This document shows, piece by piece, positions 1 to 5,449 of a stretch of 7,871 bases of DNA. The stretch comes from CAYXRK01 sp964467615 (GTDB lineage: Bacteria; Hydrogenedentota; Hydrogenedentia; Hydrogenedentales; GCA-2746185). Under the pieces are notes generated by a model. The model ran no database searches and was not told the DNA's origin. It was given only the letters and a program-made list of their open reading frames with translations. Made by a program: the position numbers and the translations under genes. The DNA is taken from contig CAYXRK010000207.1 of assembly GCA_964467615.1 (NCBI GenBank), positions 1 through 7,871 on the forward strand, read 5' to 3'. Within the stretch, counting starts at the first letter, position 1, and every line of letters begins with the position of its first letter.

Positions 1-37
1 GCATGACAAGGCAAATCAAAACAAGTTAGCGCTTATG
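1..37 (+). repeat. Left arm of a 37-bp inverted repeat shared with the right end
   Basis: The first 37 bases (beginning GCATGACAAGGCAAATC, ending GCGCTTATG) are the exact reverse complement of 7820-7856. Identity stops abruptly after base 37: the left copy continues CCCC, the right copy (reverse-complemented) GGGG. The outer boundary of this copy is not visible because it starts at the window edge. It is most likely a dispersed intergenic repeat, possibly the place where an assembly broke; a mobile-element end is possible, but no transposase is present. Confidence 0.85.
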
Positions 38-132
38 CCCCCTGCCCCCTCCCTTGCCAATGGAGGGGGATTGCAAGGTGGTCGCCGTTCATGGTTCGAC
101 ACGCTCACCACGAACGGTATGCTGGGGCTGGC
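38..132 (+). repeat. Dispersed palindromic repeat, copy A of a 95-bp direct repeat
   Basis: This stretch aligns without gaps to 191-285 (offset 153), with about 8 mismatches in 95 bases by hand count. It has two hairpin modules. The first is a C-rich/G-rich stem, CCCCCTCC (45-52) with GGAGGGGG (62-69). The second is CCGTTCATGGT (85-95) facing ACCACGAACGG (107-117), an 11-bp stem with one mismatched position. Both modules resemble intergenic repeats that recur in many environmental bacterial genomes and cause spurious short gene calls. Reading frames across it are therefore not treated as genes. Confidence 0.85.
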
Positions 133-190
133 CTCTATCTGAAAACAGAAAGTATGCAAAGAAAAACTGATATGTGGGCGCTTGAACCCT

Positions 191-285
191 CCCCCTGCCC
201 CCTCCCTTGGAAATGGAGGGGGATTGCACGGCGTTCTCCGTTCATGGTTCGACACCCTCACCACGAACGGTATGCTGGGGCTGGG
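191..285 (+). repeat. Dispersed palindromic repeat, copy B of the 95-bp direct repeat
   Basis: This is the second copy of the element at 38-132, with the same two hairpin modules: CCCCCTCC (198-205) with GGAGGGGG (215-222), and CCGTTCATGGT (238-248) with ACCACGAACGG (260-270). The 58 bases between the copies (133-190) are not repeated and show no gene. The last 29 bases are also the first unit of the tandem repeat that follows. Confidence 0.85.
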
Positions 286-328
286 CTCACCACGAACGGT
301 ATGCTGGGGCTGGGCTTACCACGAACGG
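257..328 (+). repeat. 29-bp tandem repeat, about 2.5 units
   Basis: The unit begins CTCACCACGAACGG and ends GCTGGGGCTGGG. It occurs at 257-285 and 286-314 with no differences, then as a 14-base partial unit at 315-328 with one change (CTTACC). A single unit with a different last base occurs at 104-132. The tandem array looks like local amplification of the 3' half of the palindromic repeat. There is no spacer between units, so it is not a CRISPR array. Confidence 0.85.
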
Positions 329-345
329 GGATTGGGACGGGATTA

Positions 346-364
346 CGCCGATTGGAAATCGGCG
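346..364. repeat. Short perfect hairpin in repeat-rich DNA
   Basis: CGCCGATT (346-353) and AATCGGCG (357-364) form a perfect 8-bp stem around a 3-base loop, followed by CTACGG. The motif resembles another widespread intergenic palindrome family, recognised from memory of similar sequences. The surrounding stretch 330-425 holds no supportable gene. Confidence 0.6.
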
Positions 365-425
365 CTACGGCACCCCTCGAAAATCGTCATTTCAGCCGCT
401 GTTTCCGGCCCGTTTTGAAAAATAT

Positions 426-563
426 GGGTCAACAGGCTTGGACTATATAGTAGGGGGATGTTTCGGTTGTACACCCGGCAATTCCCCCAGGGGCCATCGT
501 ATCGGTCTTGATCTTTCCAAGGATGAAAAAATGGACCTCATTGAGTATCTCAAGTCGCTCTAG
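426..563 (+). pseudogene. 3' remnant of a c-type cytochrome gene (cytochrome c peroxidase/MauG-like tail)
   Basis: The last 45 codons before the TAG at 561-563 read GSTGLDYIVGG, then a short linker, then GLDLSKDEKMDLIEYLKSL. This matches the typical end of di-heme cytochrome c peroxidase/MauG-type proteins and related class I cytochromes: a Y-x-x-GG element, then a closing helix of the form L(S/T)xxEKxDLIxFLxSL. No CxxCH heme motif lies upstream in this frame; the open frame runs straight back into the palindromic repeats. I infer a truncated gene whose 5' part was lost or replaced by repeats. Some drift is visible, since the usual NP-rich linker reads CFGCTPGNSPRG here. It converges on the DUF1501 gene. 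A chance match of one short amphipathic helix cannot be excluded. Confidence 0.45.
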
Positions 564-725
564 CAGCCCGTGGCAAAAGTCGAGATTGCCGCATACGCGC
601 GCCATGCAGAAAGGCGCGCTCCTTCGCAATGACGAAATCTGGCCATATTTGGAAGTTCTCGAGTGGATGAATCACGCCAACCGGGCTAGTCGAATCGAGA
701 GACGACTTTTGCCACGGGCTGCTAG
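560..725. repeat. 166-bp segment bounded by perfect 23-bp inverted repeats, MITE- or REP-like
   Basis: Bases 560-582 (CTAG followed by CAGCCCGTGGCAAAAGTCG) are the exact reverse complement of 703-725. Inside is a perfect 7-bp hairpin, GCGCGCC (597-603) with GGCGCGC (613-619). Read on the minus strand, the sequence CGTCATTGCGAAGGAGCGC and, further on, GCGGCAATCTCG resemble a very widespread bacterial intergenic repeat. Each 23-bp arm holds a TAG: the left one ends the cytochrome remnant and the right one (minus strand, 724-722) ends the DUF1501 gene. No gene is seen in 564-721. It may be a non-autonomous mobile palindrome or a bidirectional 3'-end element. Confidence 0.75.
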
Positions 726-729
726 CCCG
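715..729 (-). terminator. Hairpin over the DUF1501 stop codon, possible 3' end structure
   Basis: CGGGCT (715-720) and AGCCCG (724-729) form a 6-bp stem with a 3-base loop that contains part of the stop codon. A longer alternative pairs CCGGGCTAG (681-689) with CTAGCCCGG (722-730). Neither is followed by a clear U-tract on the minus strand, so this is not a standard intrinsic terminator. It may protect the 3' end of the mRNA or simply be part of the repeat. Confidence 0.35.
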
Positions 730-2212
730 GCGCTGCGAGAATTCCGGCGATGACTTTGCCGTGGACGTCGGTGAGCCGGCGATCGAGGCCGTTGTAGTAG
801 TAGGTCAAGCGTTTGTGGTCGAAGCCGAGCAGGTGGAGCACCGTGGCGTAGTAGTCCCAGACGGTAACCGGGTCGACCACGGCGCGGCGGCCGAATTCGT
901 CGGTCGCGCCGAAACTCGCGCCGCCCTTGATACCGGCGCCCATCATCCAGCAGGTGAAGCCGTCCGGGTTGTGGTCGCGGCCGGTGGTGCCTTCCTGGTT
1001 CGTGGGCATGCGGCCGAATTCGGTTGTCCAGAGGACGAGCGTCTCGTCGAGCAGGCCGCGTTGTTTGAGGTCGGTCAACAACGCGGCGGTGGGCTGGTCG
1101 AAAACCGGGCAATGGCGTTCGTAGTCGGACTTCAAGGTCTTGTGCGCGTCCCAGTTGAGGAGTCCGTCCACCCCCGAGGCGCGAGACCCGCAGTAGAGAT
1201 TTACGTAACGGACGCCGCGCTCGAGTAGTCTGCGGGCGAGGATGCAATTGCGGGCGTACGAGGCCTTCAACCGGTCCGGATCGTTTGCGCCGTAGAAGGC
1301 GTGCATGGCGGCCGGCTCGGAATCGAGCGCGCCAACTTCGGGGGCGGACAATTGCATGCGCGCGGCGAGTTCGTAGGCCGCCATTCGGGCGTGCAGTTCG
1401 GAGTTGCCGGGGTGCGCCTCGGCGTGTTGCTCGTTCAGACGATGCAAAAAATCGCGCGTGGCGTGTTCCTCGGATTCGGTCACATCGCCGGGCAGTTCGA
1501 GATTGCGGACGGCTTGATGCGCGGCCATGACCACCGCCTGGTTCTGGGCCGGAAGAAATCCGTTGCTCCAGTTGGCCTTGCCGTTTGGAGGTTCGCCGCG
1601 AATGTCCGGAATGGAGACGTAGGCGGGAAGATTCTCGTTTTCGCGGCCCATCGCGAAGCTGAACCACGCGCCCGCGCTGGGGAAGCCCTCGGTCGCCTGG
1701 CCCGTATTCATGAAGACGCAGCCGGGGCCGTGCGTGTTTGTCTTCGAGGTCATGGAGTGGACGAAGGCGATATCGTCCACGTGGCGGGCCATGTTGGGCA
1801 ACAGAGTCGAGATCATTTTTCCGCTTGCGCCCGCGGGCGCGAAGGGCCAGGGACTGCGCATGATGGGGCCATTTTTCCCCTGGAAGCTGACGAGGCCCTC
1901 TTCGCCGGGGAGTGGCTGGCCGTGATATTTCTCGAGCGCGGGCTTGTGCTCCCAGAGGTCCATGTGCGAGGCTGCACCTGGACAAAATATTTGCAGCACG
2001 CGCTTGGCCTTCGGTGCGAAATGCGGCTGGCCGAACAGTGATCGATCGGCGCCGGTCCCTGCGGCGAACGCCACGTTGTGTCCCAATATGTCCGAGAGCA
2101 GCAGACTACTGAGGCCGATCCCCGCGAGCCCGGTGTAGGTGTCCGACAGAAAGCCGCGACGTGAAGTGAGTTGCGCGTGCAGCGAGTTGGCGAGTTGTTC
2201 GCGTTCTGCCAT
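722..2212 (-). CDS. DUF1501 domain-containing protein (sulfatase-like fold, Tat-type signal)
   Basis: This 496-residue protein is a full-length DUF1501 member. The N-terminus has TSRRGFL (16-22) followed by a hydrophobic stretch (about 26-50), a twin-arginine-type leader, so export is predicted. Family hallmarks are SHMDLWEHKP (82-91), a THGPG segment (160-164), NWDAHKTL (353-360), TTEFGRMP (396-403) and TGRDHNPDGF (410-419). Asp and His residues in the last three blocks correspond to metal-site positions of the alkaline phosphatase/sulfatase fold to which DUF1501 is related. The reaction is not known; hydrolysis of a sulfate or phosphate ester is a family-level guess. The ATG lies 15 nt after the stop of the upstream PSCyt gene, with a GGGA stretch about 9 nt upstream, so the two are surely co-transcribed. 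The stop codon lies inside a repeat arm. Confidence 0.93.
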   Translation of the reverse strand: MAEREQLANSLHAQLTSRRGFLSDTYTGLAGIGLSSLLLSDILGHNVAFAAGTGADRSLFGQPHFAPKAKRVLQIFCPGAASHMDLWEHKPALEKYHGQPLPGEEGLVSFQGKNGPIMRSPWPFAPAGASGKMISTLLPNMARHVDDIAFVHSMTSKTNTHGPGCVFMNTGQATEGFPSAGAWFSFAMGRENENLPAYVSIPDIRGEPPNGKANWSNGFLPAQNQAVVMAAHQAVRNLELPGDVTESEEHATRDFLHRLNEQHAEAHPGNSELHARMAAYELAARMQLSAPEVGALDSEPAAMHAFYGANDPDRLKASYARNCILARRLLERGVRYVNLYCGSRASGVDGLLNWDAHKTLKSDYERHCPVFDQPTAALLTDLKQRGLLDETLVLWTTEFGRMPTNQEGTTGRDHNPDGFTCWMMGAGIKGGASFGATDEFGRRAVVDPVTVWDYYATVLHLLGFDHKRLTYYYNGLDRRLTDVHGKVIAGILAAPG

Positions 2213-2227
2213 GAGACGATTCCCGTA

Positions 2228-5215
2228 TCAGTCCAGGTAGATGAATTCGTTGGAATTAAATAGAGCTCGGCACAGCGAGCGAAGGTCGTGCGCCTCGATC
2301 AGCCCAATGGCGTCTTTCGATTCATCGGCGTTCGGTTCGCGCAGCAACGCCAACTTGAACGCGCGAACGGCCTGGGACGATGGGTCGTTGCCTGCGTCTC
2401 GTTCCACCCGCGATGCCAACAACTGGGCCATGCTAAGCGTGAAGCTGTGATTCATGAGCGTGAGCGCTTGCAACGGCGTCGTTGTACTGGAACGACGAGG
2501 AGCGACGAGCGCGCAGTCCGGGGAGTCGAAGTCCGTCATGAGATCGATGCGCGAGGCCCGGGCGTTCTGGTGATACACGGAGCGCCGGTAGGTCTCCGGC
2601 CCGTATTCGTCGAGGGGGATATAACTTGCCACGTTGTCGCGAATGTAGCGATAGAGACGAAAGCCCGGGCCGCCCATGTGCGCGTCTAGAACGCCCGCGG
2701 CGGCAAGCATGCTATCGCGGATCTCCTCGCCGGTGAGTCTGCGCGGCGGAAATCTCCAGAGGAATCTGGATTCGCTATCAATGTCGGCGGCGTCTTGTCG
2801 ATACGCGCTCGCCTGACGATAGGCCTGCGATCGCATGATCATCTTGTGCAGCCGCTTTAACCGCCACGATTGATCGGTCGCGGAATCGTCGTCTTTCAGA
2901 CCATGCGCCGGTTTAACGAGCTCGCGCGCGAGCCAGTCCAACAGCTCTGGATGCGTGGGCGGGTTTCCCATGAATCCGAAATCGCTCGGCGTGGACACGA
3001 TGCCCGCGCCGAAATGGTAGTGCCAGAGCCGGTTGGCCAATACGCGGGCGGGCAGGGGATTGTCCTTGGCGACGATCCATTTGGCCAATTCGAGACGCCG
3101 CGCGCGCTCGGGAGTGTCGGACGCGAGGCGGTACTCGGGCGCGGTCGCGGAAAGCACGGCCAAACTTTCCGGAACGACCTCGTCGCCCAGTCGTTGGGGA
3201 TCGCCGCCTTTGAACACGTGCGACACCGCGTCCGGCTGGGTCAGCTTTCCGACGCGCAGGACCGGAAAGCTAGGGACTGCGGCAAACTCTGCTTCGACTG
3301 TCTTTTCGAGCGCGCGGATCTCGTCGAGCCGCGTTTCTTCCGCTGGAGTAGTCTCTAGTTCAAGAAGCCGTTTGCGACGATGCGCATCGTTCACCGGCGC
3401 GCGATCAGCGGAATCGGCGACGGTAGTCCAATCAATACCGTCCGCCGAAACTTCAATCTTGTACTCGCAGGGAAAGGGAGCTTCACCGGAACCCGGCGCC
3501 AGCGCGCCTGCGCGGTCGCTCGAGAAAACGACGCGGTCGATACGTTCCACGTTCGCGAATGAAATCGTCAACGTCGATTCGCGCGCGAGCCAGCTCTGGC
3601 CGAACTTTCCGTCGATGGTCAGATCGGGCAGATAGGCCTCGCCGAAGTCTTCGGCGACGGGGCTTTTTCCTTCCGCGCGGCCGCCGTTGGCGGCGAGCGC
3701 GACATTGATCGGTCCGTCTCCGGCGGTCCACGCCTCGAATTCGTCGATCTTGAATCCTGTCTGTGCGAAGGGGTCCGTGTCCCGGCCCGATACGACGAGT
3801 CTCATGTATCTCGCGTCGACAGGATCGAACCGGTCTTCCGTTCCGGTCCGATTCACGGGCGGCCGCGTCCAGTTGTCCGCGTAGGGAGGGGCCCGGTCCT
3901 CCGCCCGCGCAAGAATCGTTCTACCAATCTCCGCTGATTCTCGAGCGAGTTCGGCCCTGCGCGATTCGAGCGGGGCCAACGTAACTTTACGTGCGTTGCG
4001 CTGTTCCTCCGTCGCTACTTCTCGGCTCTCTTGGTAAACGCCGGCGAAGGTTGAGTACAGACGGTAGTAGTCCTTTTGCGAGATCGGATCGAACTTGTGA
4101 TCGTGGCAGCGCGCGCAACCGACGGTCAGCCCAAGAAACGTCTCGGCCGTGGCGCGGATCATGTCGTCGATACCGTTGGCGCGAATCTGCGCCGCCTGCG
4201 CGGGGTCCTGATTGCCGACGATGTCGACCGGGCCGCACGCGAGAAAGGTCAGGCCGACTTCGACATCCGGCTCGCCCGGCGCGACGCTGTCGCCTGCGAG
4301 TTGTTCGAGCACCATCCGGTCGAAGGGTTTATCGTCGTTCAGCGAACGGATCACGTAGTCGCGGTAGGGCCACGCGTCATCGACGATAGCGTTCACCTCG
4401 AAGCCCGCGCTCTCGCCGAATCGGACCACATCGAGCCAATGACGGCCCCACTGCTCGCCGTACTGTGGAGAGGCGAGTAGACGATCGAGCAGCCGCTCGT
4501 AAGCCTTGTCGCCGACGCGCTCGCCATCGCCCGTTTCCGCGGCGCATTCCGTCACAAATTCGGAGACTTCGCGCGGAGTCGGCGGTAAGCCGAGGAGGTC
4601 GTAGGTCGCGCGGCGAATCAGCGTGACGGGGTCGGCGGCCGCGGAAGGCGTTAGCTTATTTTTCTGAAGCGTCTTCGCAACGAAGCGATCTATCGGGTGC
4701 GTGTTCCACGATTTCGAGAGCACCCCGGATTCTACGGCGGGGTCTATCGACGGGACTGTGACATCTCGCAACGGTTGGAGCGACCACCAATCGTATCCGG
4801 CGCGCTTCTCCGTGGTGATCGAAAAGGGATCAAGCGGCTTGTCGGGGAAATACGCACCGTCGGCAATCCATTTTTGGAGCGTCCCGCTCTCTTGATCATC
4901 GAGCGGATTCTTCGGAGGCATCTCCTCGAAGAGGACCCTTTTGATCATCAGGCTATTATTGGGATCGCCTGGTACGATGACGGGGCCATGCTCTCCACCT
5001 TTAAGGGCGGTCTCTCGAGTCCGCAGGTCCAACTCGCCTTTACGCGCGTCTCCGTGGCATTCGAGACAGCGGCGTATCAAGATCGGCTCGACACGTTCAC
5101 GGAAGAAAGCGGCGGTCGCGTCGGACGCAAGGCACGGAAGAGCAAATGCGAGTAGGCCCATCCCGCCGAGAACGACGGACCTTGAAAGGGCATGTCGGTC
5201 TGAGGACACGATCAC
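2228..5215 (-). CDS. Planctomycete-type cytochrome: PSCyt1 - PSCyt2 (DUF1549) - F5/8C-like - PSD1 (DUF1553)
   Basis: Residues are numbered from the upstream ATG at 5326 (1032 aa). I prefer GTG at 5215 (residue 38, 995 aa): AGGA lies 5 nt upstream and an export signal follows directly (RHALSRSVVLGGMGLLAFALPCLASDA, interrupted here only by numbering 44-50 and 51-70). GTG at 5209 is equally possible. Domains: PSCyt1 with heme motif C87-x-x-C90-H91 and likely axial Met136 in EEMPP; PSCyt2/DUF1549 about 205-430, with a second C404-x-x-C407-H408 in CARCHDHKFDP; F5/8 type C (discoidin)-like segment about 500-640; PSD1/DUF1553 about 730-1015. This is the usual order and length for the family. Such proteins are exported and recur next to DUF1501 partners; a role in carbohydrate binding or oxidation has been suggested in general but is not proven. 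It is the first gene of the minus-strand operon. Confidence 0.92.
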   Translation of the reverse strand: MIVSSDRHALSRSVVLGGMGLLAFALPCLASDATAAFFRERVEPILIRRCLECHGDARKGELDLRTRETALKGGEHGPVIVPGDPNNSLMIKRVLFEEMPPKNPLDDQESGTLQKWIADGAYFPDKPLDPFSITTEKRAGYDWWSLQPLRDVTVPSIDPAVESGVLSKSWNTHPIDRFVAKTLQKNKLTPSAAADPVTLIRRATYDLLGLPPTPREVSEFVTECAAETGDGERVGDKAYERLLDRLLASPQYGEQWGRHWLDVVRFGESAGFEVNAIVDDAWPYRDYVIRSLNDDKPFDRMVLEQLAGDSVAPGEPDVEVGLTFLACGPVDIVGNQDPAQAAQIRANGIDDMIRATAETFLGLTVGCARCHDHKFDPISQKDYYRLYSTFAGVYQESREVATEEQRNARKVTLAPLESRRAELARESAEIGRTILARAEDRAPPYADNWTRPPVNRTGTEDRFDPVDARYMRLVVSGRDTDPFAQTGFKIDEFEAWTAGDGPINVALAANGGRAEGKSPVAEDFGEAYLPDLTIDGKFGQSWLARESTLTISFANVERIDRVVFSSDRAGALAPGSGEAPFPCEYKIEVSADGIDWTTVADSADRAPVNDAHRRKRLLELETTPAEETRLDEIRALEKTVEAEFAAVPSFPVLRVGKLTQPDAVSHVFKGGDPQRLGDEVVPESLAVLSATAPEYRLASDTPERARRLELAKWIVAKDNPLPARVLANRLWHYHFGAGIVSTPSDFGFMGNPPTHPELLDWLARELVKPAHGLKDDDSATDQSWRLKRLHKMIMRSQAYRQASAYRQDAADIDSESRFLWRFPPRRLTGEEIRDSMLAAAGVLDAHMGGPGFRLYRYIRDNVASYIPLDEYGPETYRRSVYHQNARASRIDLMTDFDSPDCALVAPRRSSTTTPLQALTLMNHSFTLSMAQLLASRVERDAGNDPSSQAVRAFKLALLREPNADESKDAIGLIEAHDLRSLCRALFNSNEFIYLD

Positions 5216-5237
5216 CTTCGTCCTAAACGGTTGTTGT

Positions 5238-5291
5238 GGTAGACAGATTGACGCAGTCCTTCGCGGGCGTGGAAGAAAAAGTTTGTCTACC
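5238..5291 (-). promoter_or_regulatory. Widely spaced inverted repeat in the PSCyt leader
   Basis: GGTAGACA (5238-5245) and TGTCTACC (5284-5291) are perfect 8-bp inverted arms separated by 38 bases. On the minus strand they would lie in the 5' leader just before the preferred GTG start, as a stem-loop or as paired half-sites for a regulator. If translation instead started at the ATG at 5326, they would be coding. Confidence 0.35.
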
Positions 5292-5368
5292 GCTTGGTCT
5301 GCCACGTGAACGGAGGACGTGATCATGGTACGGAGCGCCAGTCTTTTTAGTCAATCTCTCGAACATGC

Positions 5369-5398
5369 CCATGAAGCAAGCCCTTGCAAACTTCATGG
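5369..5398. promoter_or_regulatory. Nested palindrome upstream of the copper monooxygenase gene, possible operator
   Basis: CCATGAAG (5369-5376) and CTTCATGG (5391-5398) are perfect 8-bp arms. Nested within is GCAAG-CC-CTTGC (5376-5387). The palindrome overlaps the weak plus-strand -35 candidate TTGCAA and lies about 50-80 nt upstream of the start codon. This suits a repressor/activator site or an mRNA leader hairpin. No regulator gene is present in the window. Confidence 0.4.
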
Positions 5399-5449
5399 TG
5401 CGCTGGTACCCTCTTTAGGTGGTTACACTAGTTTGCTGAGGGTCCCCCC

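Larger units (their letters stand above)
5216..5449. promoter_or_regulatory. Divergent promoter region between the PSCyt operon and the copper monooxygenase gene
   Basis: This stretch separates two divergent genes and must hold both promoters. On the minus strand, TTGACT (5354-5349), an 18-nt spacer and TACCAT (5330-5325) resemble a sigma-70-type promoter. If real, transcription would start downstream of the ATG at 5326, which supports the GTG start near 5215 and a leader of about 100 nt. On the plus strand TTGCAA (5384-5389) with TACCCT 17 nt later is a weaker candidate. Two inverted repeats lie here and are listed separately. The plus-strand gene has a GAGGG Shine-Dalgarno at 5438-5442. Confidence 0.5.

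Noticed and set aside
257..328. Possible CRISPR array from the 29-bp repeats
   Set aside because: The units are directly adjacent with no spacers, and no cas gene is present.
16..450. Several short frames on both strands with repeated peptide phrases such as SNHERR and HHERYAGAG
   Set aside because: They are translations of palindromic intergenic repeats; the recurring peptides arise from the DNA repeat.
672..1985. A 437-codon minus-strand open frame overlapping the DUF1501 gene
   Set aside because: It is rich in Arg and Pro, lacks any recognisable motif and lies in another frame of a clear DUF1501 gene; long shadow frames are expected in GC-rich DNA.
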